Shown piece after piece: positions 33,084 to 41,597 of a stretch of DNA of 64,000 nt. The stretch covers positions 5,704,001 to 5,768,000 of the forward strand of contig JAWPMV010000001.1 in NCBI GenBank assembly GCA_033391075.1. The letters are read 5' to 3'. The notes under the pieces were generated by a model that ran no database searches, had not been told where the DNA came from, and worked only from the letters and a program-made list of their open reading frames with translations. The translations under genes and the position numbers were made by a program. The stretch is from Bacteroidia bacterium (lineage in GTDB: Bacteria > Bacteroidota > Bacteroidia > J057). Position 1 is the first letter of the stretch. Every line of letters begins with the position of its first letter.

Positions 33084-33100
33084 GGAGGAAAAAGCAGAAC

Positions 33101-33178
33101 TAAAACACTCCAACACCAAAACGCTAATTTCATATGCGAGGGAAGTGTTGTAGTGTTATAGTGCGACAGTAAAACACC
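33101..33178. repeat. GTGTT-type palindromic intergenic element, copy 2
   Basis: AACACTCCAACAC (33104-33116) is opposed by GTGTTGTAGTGTT (33145-33157), 12 of 13 positions pairing, with extra TAAAACAC words at both ends. It has the same vocabulary as the elements at 6080-6153 and 58071-58144. Confidence 0.6.
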
Positions 33179-33187
33179 AATAACTGT

Positions 33188-33304
33188 GTCATCCCGAGCC
33201 CCGTAGAGGGACCTCAATTTTCCGCCACCTCTTCTCCATTGTAACAAAAAAAATATGGGAAAGGCAGAGGGAAAAACCTTAGGCAATCCTAAAATCAGGG
33301 TGAC
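33188..33304. repeat. GTCATC-type palindromic element, copy 2, overlapping a gene end
   Basis: The left end GTCATCCCGA and the right end TCAGGGTGAC are inverted (8 of 10). The element is 117 bases, close to the 122 bases of copy 1 at 14934-15055. Its right end supplies the last three sense codons and the stop of the leftward membrane-protein gene. Confidence 0.6.
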
Positions 33305-34938
33305 AGCTTTGCTTCAAATGTATACTCCGGGTAAAATTCCCTGAGCTTCTCCATCAGCTTCTCCCGATAGGGAGAATCCTTCTTCACAGCCAGCCCAAAA
33401 TCCAGCAAGTCTGGATACCAGTCATAGTTCTGCTCGAAATAGGCTGCTTTCACCAGATAATAATTCAAAGCCGGATAATCATAATGAGGCATCCAGATCA
33501 AATCAGGCTCGTATTCTTTGAGCGAAAGTTCCATTTCCTCTGCATTCAATGCTTTACCATTCAGCGAACGGCTATTGTGTAGCCCAACTAAGCAAAGAAT
33601 ACGTTTATCGCTATGTTGTGATGAAAGAAAGCCATGCTCGCTAGCTGCAAAAACAAAATCTTTGTCCCCCGCCTCTTCCACCAATTCATTCATCAATTCT
33701 ACCGCATACCATGCAAGAGAATCATTATCTGTTCGGGGAGGAAGTTCCAAATCAAAAGCTTCGGCCTGAGAAAGGGCTAGTTCTTTTTTCTGTTGAAAAT
33801 AGGCCTTTCCCCCCCTATGCAAAAGAGCTATACTAAAGACTAAGCCCAGGAGGATCAAAACCACTCTGGTTGAATCTTTCTTTCCCCAGCCCCCTCCTTC
33901 TTTCATCCATCCATTTATCCCTACTCCTACAAAAGCGACTACAAAGGGCAAAGAGGGCAACAAGAGACGAGATTCAAATCCCATCACAGGAACTGTCCTC
34001 AGAAAATAGAGTTGGGTAAGGATAAAAGGCAAGATAAAGGCCCATCCTTTTGAGAAAATATTTGCCCGAAAATAGAACACCGAAGCCAAAAAGAAGGGAA
34101 GCGCATAGAGCATAAAATCTGCCAGGTACTGCCAGGTGTTCCAAAGGTCTATGCCCAGATAAGCCTCATAGAAAGCTCCATTTTTTACATAAAAGGGAAT
34201 GGGAAGAACAGCTCCGAAATAGACATATTTGATGAGCATGTCTCCGATCATCAGGAAGGCAAAGAATCCACAGAAAAGGAAGAGGTCTTTCCACTTATTC
34301 CCATACATAAAGAGGAGCGGAAATAAAGCAGCATAGAGTCCATTATCTGGTCGTACGAAAAAAGTGAAGTAAGCTGCAATTGCGAGTATGAGGATATTTT
34401 TTAGGTCTTTTTTCCGGTCATAGAGATATGCGGCATAAATCAATAATGCATTGCTCATCAGGGACATCATGGTATCCATGCCCGTCAGATTTCTACGCAT
34501 CAGAGGATTTAATAAAATCAATAGTAGAATTCCCAGACTAATCTCCCATCTGAAGGGATTTCCTTTGTCCAGAATAAGAAAATTACTTTTATGGATGAAA
34601 AGCAGGGCAAGCAGAAAATAGATTACCGACTGCAAGACGAGGAGATTTTCCTGGCTAAAGAAAGTCGCTAACCCTGTTTTGATCAGGAGGTAATTGGAAA
34701 AAACATAGCCCGTACTGGTACAACCATAAGCGGCTTCATCTGCATTCCATCCAAAAACGCCATGCTCTGCAAGATTATAGGCATAGCGGATGAACATGAA
34801 AGCATCATCAAAAAAGATATCTCGACTGAGGTAGAGAAAAGAAATAAATAGGCTCAGTCCTACTACAGAAATTCCCAGCAAATAGCGCACAACCTTCTGT
34901 ATTGGCAATCCAGCTATTTCCCGGGAAGTCTTTTGCAT
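33295..34938 (-). CDS. Polytopic membrane protein, probable GT-C-type glycosyltransferase
   Basis: 547 residues with about 10-11 membrane segments in the first 375 residues and a soluble periplasmic C-terminal part. The first extracytoplasmic loop has F-F-D-D-A-F-M-F-I-R-Y-A-Y-N-L (residues 42-56), the acidic DDA-x3-RY loop typical of GT-C glycosyltransferases that use polyprenyl-phosphate sugars (as in AftB-like and ArnT-like enzymes). Donor and acceptor are unknown. Its stop codon lies within a repeat element. A GGCTAATT ... AATTAGCC inverted repeat (34940-34981) is just upstream of the start codon. Confidence 0.7.
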   Translation of the reverse strand: MQKTSREIAGLPIQKVVRYLLGISVVGLSLFISFLYLSRDIFFDDAFMFIRYAYNLAEHGVFGWNADEAAYGCTSTGYVFSNYLLIKTGLATFFSQENLLVLQSVIYFLLALLFIHKSNFLILDKGNPFRWEISLGILLLILLNPLMRRNLTGMDTMMSLMSNALLIYAAYLYDRKKDLKNILILAIAAYFTFFVRPDNGLYAALFPLLFMYGNKWKDLFLFCGFFAFLMIGDMLIKYVYFGAVLPIPFYVKNGAFYEAYLGIDLWNTWQYLADFMLYALPFFLASVFYFRANIFSKGWAFILPFILTQLYFLRTVPVMGFESRLLLPSLPFVVAFVGVGINGWMKEGGGWGKKDSTRVVLILLGLVFSIALLHRGGKAYFQQKKELALSQAEAFDLELPPRTDNDSLAWYAVELMNELVEEAGDKDFVFAASEHGFLSSQHSDKRILCLVGLHNSRSLNGKALNAEEMELSLKEYEPDLIWMPHYDYPALNYYLVKAAYFEQNYDWYPDLLDFGLAVKKDSPYREKLMEKLREFYPEYTFEAKLSP

Positions 34939-35019
34939 GGGCTAATTCTTGGGCTTTGTTTCTGAGCGGATCAAATTAGCCAATCCTCTTTTGAATTCCC
35001 TCTTTATTTAGGCGAAATC

Positions 35020-36192
35020 TTATTTCTCCATGGCCGCCCGAATTTTATCTCTGGCCTCTATTAAAGAAGGCTCTTCGGGATTGAGTTCGATGGCCTTTGT
35101 GATTTCTCGCTCAGCGGCATCCAGTTGTTTTTGCATAAAGAGGGACTTGGCCAGCATCGCACGTAACCTCCAGGATTGAGGGATCAGTTCTTTGGCATAA
35201 TTGATAAGGGCAATCGCCATTTCATGCTTTTCCTCATTTTGTAGCTTATCTGCTGCTTCAAATAATTGCTGGTTCCAAAGCATGGCCTGCGGCAGAGACT
35301 CCAGTTCTTTGAGGGCTTCTCTTAGCTCATCCTGGGATTTATAGTCTGCGAGTGCATGGCAAATCTCTTTGCTTCTCTCATAGGCATGTGCATATTCCTC
35401 GTATTCAGCGGTCTCTGTAAAGAGACTTTTCAATTGTACCTTATCCCCTTTTTTCAAGAGATCATCCAGGGAAAGTTCGAGCCGTTCTTTGTAATTGTGA
35501 AAGAGATAGAGGTAAACTTTCTTTTCCTCCAGATCATAAATATTGGAATACTGAGTTCCTCCCCAAATTCCTTCCTGATGCATGGCTTCCAGGACTGATT
35601 CTCCATATTCAATCGAATACTCCAGGCCTTCACTCATGATCTTATCTCCTGCTGCATATCGATGGCAAACTTTATGGAAGTCCGATTTGGCAGTTGAAGA
35701 TTGATAAAAATTGGTAGTGATGTGGTAATCGCCTGTAGCGTGCACATAATCATCTCCCTCTACGACCAAAGATGCACCCGTTCTATCGACAAACATCAAT
35801 TGTGCGTTCTCCATGAAACTCAAATCGTATTGTTTCATGATCTCCTCCACTTCAGCTACTGTCGTACAGCTGCCCATAATCTTGCGGATAAGCTTTGCTG
35901 GATTTGTCGATTTTTTCCCATCAACATCATTTACTTTTCTAGCTTCCATGGCAAAACCATCGAAGACCAGTCCCGCTTCATTCATTCCTCCCTGGGCAAA
36001 GAAGTTTCCAAAACCAAAAAACACACTGCCGTATTTCCCGCTTTTATCCGTCCACATCCAGGTATCGGGATCAAAATAATCTTCATTATTTCCGACCAGG
36101 GTCTTGCCATCCACCTGAAAGCTAAACATGCTACAAGCCAGGCTTTGTCCACAAAGCGCACAAATTAGAATAAGGCTGATTATGTATTTCAT
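35020..36192 (-). CDS. Exported Ntn-type linear amide hydrolase (C45-like) with C-terminal helical repeats
   Basis: 390 residues. The signal peptide is MKYIISLILICALCGQSLA; the residue after it is Cys20, which in this fold (acyltransferase/penicillin-V-acylase type, C45/C59) becomes the N-terminal nucleophile. NNEDY and GMNEAGLVFDGF follow, as expected. From about residue 280 the chain is helical with TPR-like periodicity (AMALINYAKELIPQSWRLRAMLAKSLFMQKQLDAAEREITKAIELNPEE). I start at 36192, because the longer frame would overlap the upstream gene and bury the signal peptide. It is the last gene of a leftward run of exported hydrolases. The substrate is unknown; peptides, N-acyl amides and beta-lactam-like amides are all used in this family. 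Confidence 0.75.
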   Translation of the reverse strand: MKYIISLILICALCGQSLACSMFSFQVDGKTLVGNNEDYFDPDTWMWTDKSGKYGSVFFGFGNFFAQGGMNEAGLVFDGFAMEARKVNDVDGKKSTNPAKLIRKIMGSCTTVAEVEEIMKQYDLSFMENAQLMFVDRTGASLVVEGDDYVHATGDYHITTNFYQSSTAKSDFHKVCHRYAAGDKIMSEGLEYSIEYGESVLEAMHQEGIWGGTQYSNIYDLEEKKVYLYLFHNYKERLELSLDDLLKKGDKVQLKSLFTETAEYEEYAHAYERSKEICHALADYKSQDELREALKELESLPQAMLWNQQLFEAADKLQNEEKHEMAIALINYAKELIPQSWRLRAMLAKSLFMQKQLDAAEREITKAIELNPEEPSLIEARDKIRAAMEK

Positions 36193-36226
36193 ATCAAAGA
36201 GGTGATTATTTGTTAGAGAAGGTTTT

Positions 36227-37558
36227 CTAAAGCAAGACCGAATGAGTGGTTTGATCAAAATAAATCAGATAATCATAATAGCTTGTAAGAGGGGTATTGA
36301 GGTAGAATTGATTTGTCGGGCTTTCGTAAAATGAACCCAGTTGAAGGAATCTCTTTTCAAGGAGAAACCAGCTCTGCAAATTGGAATCCTCAATACGAGT
36401 CATATCGATCATAAAGTTCGGATGCGTAGAATTATGGAAGATAAAATTATAGGTATCCCGAGGGGGATCTTCTGAAATACGTTTGCTTCCCAAACTCCCA
36501 TTTCCATAAGCTGTGAAGCTACCGGAAGTAAAACCGAAAGCGATGACCTGATAATCTTTCCTAAGTGAATTTCTTAGATGTCCTCCCTGAGAAGGGGAAG
36601 TTCCATAAAACTGATTTTTAGCCATATGAGCATTGTGTGCCCACAGGACAAATTTTGCATCTGCTCCCAATAAGTCAGAATACCAACTGCTGTTTTCCGC
36701 CATGAACTTATCCCTGAGTTTAAAATCACTGAGGAAATAATATTCATAGAGATATGTACTCACCTGCTCCATGTGTCGGGCCAGGCGATTGATCCAGAGG
36801 AAATTTTCATCTGTGGTTTGAGATTGGATATTATCTTTCTCTCTTTCCAAAAGGGAAAGCGTGCTGGCTATCCCTTCATTGATATTTGCCAGGGCAGTAT
36901 TGTCCTTATTCTTGTATAGATCGTGGATTTGTTTGAGGCTGGAGTTGAAAATTCGAACACTATCTGCCAGTGTAGGATTCACCTGATTTAGCCTGCTTAC
37001 CAAAGCATCCAGACTATAGCGCGTGTATTGATTATCGACCCCATATAAATGAATTCTGTCTTCTTCAGCTTTGCCTTCATTATAGTCTTTCATCCAGCTG
37101 AATAAAGCTGCTACTTCTTCTGTTCTCCAGGTCCAGAAGATCATTTTGTTGCGCATGAGTTGATTCAGATCTCCGGTAATTTCTCCCTGTATCCAGTTTT
37201 CAAAGAAAAGGGCTTCCGCCAAATCCATCTCAAAAAGGAAGGCTTTGAAACCGTGATTCTCTACCAGATACTGGAAGATGCGGTGCTTCATTTGAAAGAA
37301 TTCTTTGGTTCCATGCGTAGCTTCCCCCAGACCGACCATTTTGGTATCAGCAAGGCGGTCCAGAATCCTCAAGTCCGCATCTTTCAGCCTAAGCGGAGAA
37401 TTGGAAATGGGGCTCACTTCATTGTCTAATAGATCAATATAGGCCTGCTCTTTTTCTGTGAGTTGAATCCCGGGTTCTGGTTCTACCATCCCTTCTTCAC
37501 AAGCGAAAAAGACAAGTGAGATGAGACCAAGAAGTAGTAAACGAGCGTGTAGTTTCAT
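36227..37558 (-). CDS. Erythromycin-esterase-family lipoprotein
   Basis: 443 residues with lipobox VFFAC (Cys20). The family motif is MVGLGEATHGTKEFFQMKHRIFQYL (Glu79, His82), and a second catalytic region is LWAHNAHMAKNQF. Ere enzymes hydrolyse the macrolide lactone, but most family members in Bacteroidota have no proven antibiotic activity. The lipid anchor implies an envelope location. It lies 34 bases upstream of the Ntn hydrolase gene and 29 bases downstream of an amidohydrolase gene, in one leftward unit. Confidence 0.85.
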   Translation of the reverse strand: MKLHARLLLLGLISLVFFACEEGMVEPEPGIQLTEKEQAYIDLLDNEVSPISNSPLRLKDADLRILDRLADTKMVGLGEATHGTKEFFQMKHRIFQYLVENHGFKAFLFEMDLAEALFFENWIQGEITGDLNQLMRNKMIFWTWRTEEVAALFSWMKDYNEGKAEEDRIHLYGVDNQYTRYSLDALVSRLNQVNPTLADSVRIFNSSLKQIHDLYKNKDNTALANINEGIASTLSLLEREKDNIQSQTTDENFLWINRLARHMEQVSTYLYEYYFLSDFKLRDKFMAENSSWYSDLLGADAKFVLWAHNAHMAKNQFYGTSPSQGGHLRNSLRKDYQVIAFGFTSGSFTAYGNGSLGSKRISEDPPRDTYNFIFHNSTHPNFMIDMTRIEDSNLQSWFLLEKRFLQLGSFYESPTNQFYLNTPLTSYYDYLIYFDQTTHSVLL

Positions 37559-37587
37559 GATATTAGGGCTTTACAGGTTTATCGTGT

Positions 37588-38886
37588 TTAGGGAAATGTA
37601 TGAAAAAGCGAACTCATTCGATTCCCATCTCTATAAACCATATCGATATTTCTGATGTTTTGGATGTCTTTCAGGGGATTTTCGGACAAAAGGAGGAAAT
37701 CAGCTTTTTTCCCTACCTCCAGTTTTCCATACTCCTCTTGTAGTCCCAAGAATTCGATGGGATGCTGACAAGCGATTTTCAAAACTTCTTTATCCGAAAG
37801 ACCGATTTCCTTCAACAGATCCAATTCCTCCCACAGTCCAAGGCCCGGATAGACATAAGGCATACCTGCAAAATCACTTCCGGCCAATAGTTTTACGCCC
37901 ATTTTATGTAATTGATAGACCCAGGCTTTTTGCTCTTCAAACAAGGCTTTAGCAGCGGCCCAATCTTCAGGCGATTTATCCTTTAGCCTTCTTTTCTTGC
38001 TGCCTTCCCATTCGGCTTTCAAAACAGGGGGAATAAAATCATGATAAACCTCATTTTCCAATCCAGGATCATCCATAAAAGCCTTCTTTTGATATATAAC
38101 CAATGTTGGACAAAGCCAGCTTTCTTCTTTAGCCATCAATTCCCCAATCTCCTCAAATCTTTCCTGATCATTTGCTGCTATCTCTTCCAGACGGTTGAGA
38201 TGCTCAACACTTTTCTGGCCCAAAGAAATGGAAATTTCCGGATCGACATATTCAGATAGGTGCCCCTGAAAACTCAGTTGGGATTGATCGGAAAATGAAG
38301 AAATTTCTCTAAGTGCATCTTCTTTCAGCAGGGAATAGACTTTGAAAAAATCAGCTCCTCCATTTTTCAGGCTATCCAGGATATAAGGAAAATCAGCATC
38401 CTCATCCAGGGGCAAACTAACATCCATCATGATAGGAGGATTTCCATCCAGTATAGGCCCAGCACCAAAAATTTGGGGGCCAAAGCTCGGATTTTTCGCA
38501 ACTTTCTCCTTAAAGCTTTTCAATATCCCCAAATCACCTCCCATATCTCTTAGCCCAAGTATGCCATGAAAAAACAAAAAGGGAAAGAGCAAAGAATCAT
38601 TGGCGGCATCCCAGGCAAGATGGCTATGCATATCCCAAAGGGGCGGGAGCAGGTATTTTCCGGGCAAAGAATCCTCTCCGATGATCTTGTAGGAATCCCA
38701 ATCCTTCCTTTCGCCCACATAATGTATCCGCCCATCCTTGAGGGCCATCTGCTCAAATCGCTGCACTTCTCCTTCCTCAGGATCGATAATCTGCACATCA
38801 TGCAATAAATGAATTTCTTCTTTTGGCTGCGTAGTACAGGAAAAGAAGATCAGTAGCAACAGGAAATAGGTGCATCTACTCATCAT
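37588..38886 (-). CDS. Amidohydrolase-family lipoprotein
   Basis: 432 residues. The leader MMSRCTYFLLLLIFFSC gives a lipidated Cys17. The metal-binding motif is DMHSH (His87/His89), and further barrel histidines are in QGHLSEY and KSVEHLNR; the metal-binding Asp is in LAGSDFAGMPYV. It ends with YGKLEVGKKADFLLLSENPL as in imidazolonepropionase-like hydrolases. It is a distant relative of the enzyme at 4477-6069. The preceding PLP-enzyme gene ends only four bases upstream, so the two are cotranscribed. The substrate is unknown. Confidence 0.8.
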   Translation of the reverse strand: MMSRCTYFLLLLIFFSCTTQPKEEIHLLHDVQIIDPEEGEVQRFEQMALKDGRIHYVGERKDWDSYKIIGEDSLPGKYLLPPLWDMHSHLAWDAANDSLLFPFLFFHGILGLRDMGGDLGILKSFKEKVAKNPSFGPQIFGAGPILDGNPPIMMDVSLPLDEDADFPYILDSLKNGGADFFKVYSLLKEDALREISSFSDQSQLSFQGHLSEYVDPEISISLGQKSVEHLNRLEEIAANDQERFEEIGELMAKEESWLCPTLVIYQKKAFMDDPGLENEVYHDFIPPVLKAEWEGSKKRRLKDKSPEDWAAAKALFEEQKAWVYQLHKMGVKLLAGSDFAGMPYVYPGLGLWEELDLLKEIGLSDKEVLKIACQHPIEFLGLQEEYGKLEVGKKADFLLLSENPLKDIQNIRNIDMVYRDGNRMSSLFHTFP

Positions 38887-38890
38887 ATAT

Positions 38891-40009
38891 TTATGCTAAA
38901 GCTTGTTCAAGATCTGCTTTTAAATCATCCAAATGTTCCAGCCCAATCGAAAGTCGAAGCAGATTTCGCGGGGTTTTACTTCCTTCTGCTTCTACGGATG
39001 CACGATGTTCGATGAGGCTATGTGTTCCCCCAAAACTTGTGGCGCGGGTAAAGACCTTTACATTAGCAGCTACTCCTATGGCAGCCTCTTCTCCTCCTTT
39101 TACCAAAATAGAAATCAATCCTCCATAAGCATCCATTTGTTTTTGTGCCAAGGCATGCTGCGGATGGCTGGGAAGACCGGGATAAAGAACTTGCTCAATT
39201 CTGGGGTGTGTTTCCAGAAAGTTTGCCAGTTCCAAAGCATGTGCAGACATGGCCTTTACTCTATAAGAAAGGGTTTGCATTCCTCGACTTGTAAGCCAGC
39301 ATTCGAAAGGGGAAGGAACGGCTCCTCCAATCTTTTGGATGTGTTTGATCCTTTGCCAGAAGTCAGTGTCAGATGCGGTGATCAGTGCACCTCCCAGCAC
39401 ATCACTATGTCCTCCTATATATTTGGTTGTCGCATGGACCACCAGGTCAACGCCCCATTCGATAGGTCTTTGGAGGATGGGAGTGGGAATGGTATTGTCA
39501 CAAATCAGGTATGCCCCCTGCTTATGAGCTATTTCTGAAAGACCTTGCAAGTCGGCAACACTCAATTGCGGATTGGAGGGACTTTCGACGATAAGCAAGC
39601 GGGTATTGGATTGCATGGCTTCGGCTACTTTCCCCAAATCATTCATATCTACAAAACTCACCTCCAGTCCCCAGGGAGCAAAGATGTCCTGTAGCATAAC
39701 CCTAACGCCAAAGTAGATCTCTTCTGGTGCAATGACATGGTCTCCGGCCTTAAGGGCCTGCAGAACGCTCATCATGGCCACAGAGCCTGAAGAGAAGGCC
39801 ATAGCATCCACTCCTTTTTCCAATGCCGCTAAATTAGCTTCCAGGGCATTGCGGTTGGGATTACCTCCCCGTGAATATTCAAAGCCCAGCGGATAGCTTC
39901 CATCTGCTTGTCTTTCAAAAGTAGTGGAAAGGTGAATGGGAGCGGTAACTGATCCGGTTGAGGGATCTATCTGTTGTCCTTCGTGTATGAGTTTGGTTTC
40001 TACTTTCAT
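38891..40009 (-). CDS. PLP-dependent transsulfuration-family enzyme (cystathionine gamma-synthase/lyase type)
   Basis: 372 residues, cytoplasmic, without a signal peptide. Cys/Met-metabolism PLP fold: YSRGGNPNRNALEANLAALE (substrate and phosphate region), Lys196 in HATTKYIGGHSDVLGG forms the PLP aldimine, and FGGTHSLIEHRAS is in the C-terminal domain. The members (gamma-synthase, gamma-lyase, methionine gamma-lyase, O-acetylhomoserine sulfhydrylase) are not separable by eye. It is odd that this cytosolic enzyme lies within a run of exported hydrolases, which hints at use of their liberated amino acids. Confidence 0.85.
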   Translation of the reverse strand: MKVETKLIHEGQQIDPSTGSVTAPIHLSTTFERQADGSYPLGFEYSRGGNPNRNALEANLAALEKGVDAMAFSSGSVAMMSVLQALKAGDHVIAPEEIYFGVRVMLQDIFAPWGLEVSFVDMNDLGKVAEAMQSNTRLLIVESPSNPQLSVADLQGLSEIAHKQGAYLICDNTIPTPILQRPIEWGVDLVVHATTKYIGGHSDVLGGALITASDTDFWQRIKHIQKIGGAVPSPFECWLTSRGMQTLSYRVKAMSAHALELANFLETHPRIEQVLYPGLPSHPQHALAQKQMDAYGGLISILVKGGEEAAIGVAANVKVFTRATSFGGTHSLIEHRASVEAEGSKTPRNLLRLSIGLEHLDDLKADLEQALA

Positions 40010-40057
40010 ATATTCATTAATAAAGCGGGCCAGAGAAACCCCCGGCCCGATCTTATT

Positions 40058-41506
40058 TTAGTATCCCTGATCCGCATCGACCGGCGGAGGTCCGGGAGGT
40101 ACAATTCCTTTGTATTCGTAATCGCCTTTGCGCTCAATAAATTCGGCGCGAATGGCTTTTCTCAGTTCTTCGTCTTCAAAAAAGTCAACCATGGTCATCG
40201 CCATGGCTTTGGAAGCATAGTGCATGCCTTTATGTCCAATCGACATTCCTCCACATGCTACTACTGCCCAACTATGCCAGGGCGTTCCATTAGGAGCAGT
40301 TGTAGCGGCCAGTCTCACGGTAGGCACCACGAAGCTCACATCTCCTACATCTGTAGATCCACCCATCGGATGCTCCAGGGTTACTTCCATCGGATGGATA
40401 TCGGCTTCGATTCCGATTTGTGGTTTGCCGGTAGCTTCCTGAATTTTCTTGGCAAAGTTTTGTTCGTCTTCTGTATAGGTGATTGGGCCGAGGTATTCGA
40501 GATTTTCCTGCAAGCGGGCTCCTCCGGCTCTATTCACCAAAACCTCATGCACTCCCGAGATCAGGCTGATTTTATAATCCACATTGGCCATCATAGCAGC
40601 ACCCTCAGCAATTTTTTCGATCTGTTTCCAAACTACTTCCATTCCTTCTCGGCGGGTATCTCTTACCCGCGTCCAGATTTTGGAATAATCGGGAACTACA
40701 TTTACTACTTTCCCGGCATCCATGATATGATAGTGAATACGTACCGTCGGTTTCACATGCTCGCGATAGTAGTTGATGCCGGTAGTGTAAAGTTCGAGGG
40801 CATCCGAAGCACTTCGTCCATTCCATGGATCACCGGAAGCATGGGCAGCCTGGCCTGTATATTCGACCATAAAATCCACCAATGCCAAAGAACTCTGAAC
40901 CGCAGACTTGGTTTCTGCACTTGGATGCCAGTCCATGACGATATCTACATCATCAAATAGACCTGATCTGATCATCCAGAGTTTTCCGAAGAATTTCTCC
41001 TCAGCAGGAGTTCCATAAAAACGTATGGTTCCTTTGAGTTTCTTTTTCTCGATGAGTTCCTTTACGGCAACTGCTGCTCCTAAAGAAGCTACTCCAAAAA
41101 GATTGTGGCCACAACCATGACCTGCACCTCCATGATTGCGAGGATCTTTGTGGGGTACTGTATTTTGGGAAAGGCCGGGCAAGGCATCAAATTCTCCCAA
41201 AATCCCAATAATGGGTTTCCCGGAGCCATATTCTGCCACTAATGCGGTAGGAATATCCGCAACTCCTCTTTTAACTGAGAATCCCTGAGACTCGGCATAT
41301 TTGGCCAGGGCTTCTGCAGATTGAGTTTCTCTAAATGCGATTTCTTCAAATCCCCAGATGCGATCACTCAAGTCCTTGAGTTCTTCAAACTTTCCATCCA
41401 GAGAAGTGATAACTGCTTTCTTGTTTTTATTGATTTTCGGCTTTTCCTGGGCATAGATGCTCAGACAGAAAAAGCACAACATAATAGATAGGAATTTAGA
41501 CTTCAT
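40058..41506 (-). CDS. Exported M20-family amidohydrolase (AbgB-like)
   Basis: 482 residues with a signal peptide (MKSKFLSIMLCFFCLSIYAQ). The M20D-type core includes GEFDALPGLSQN and the metal-binding GAGHGCGHNLFG, then the catalytic Glu pair in TPAEEKFFGK and a dimerisation domain. The C-terminal half has GGSTDVGDVSFVVPTVRL. The nearest characterised type is the p-aminobenzoyl-glutamate hydrolase subunit B/aminoacylase group, which removes an acyl or aryl amide from an amino acid. Export suggests scavenging of extracellular amides. It is 48 bases upstream of the PLP enzyme gene. Confidence 0.85.
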   Translation of the reverse strand: MKSKFLSIMLCFFCLSIYAQEKPKINKNKKAVITSLDGKFEELKDLSDRIWGFEEIAFRETQSAEALAKYAESQGFSVKRGVADIPTALVAEYGSGKPIIGILGEFDALPGLSQNTVPHKDPRNHGGAGHGCGHNLFGVASLGAAVAVKELIEKKKLKGTIRFYGTPAEEKFFGKLWMIRSGLFDDVDIVMDWHPSAETKSAVQSSLALVDFMVEYTGQAAHASGDPWNGRSASDALELYTTGINYYREHVKPTVRIHYHIMDAGKVVNVVPDYSKIWTRVRDTRREGMEVVWKQIEKIAEGAAMMANVDYKISLISGVHEVLVNRAGGARLQENLEYLGPITYTEDEQNFAKKIQEATGKPQIGIEADIHPMEVTLEHPMGGSTDVGDVSFVVPTVRLAATTAPNGTPWHSWAVVACGGMSIGHKGMHYASKAMAMTMVDFFEDEELRKAIRAEFIERKGDYEYKGIVPPGPPPVDADQGY

Positions 41507-41597
41507 AGTAATTAGCTAATAGATATAAAGCTAAGATAGAGAAAACAAAAAGAGGCCTCAAATAGATGAAGCCTCTTTCTGCTTATTTATTTTTATC

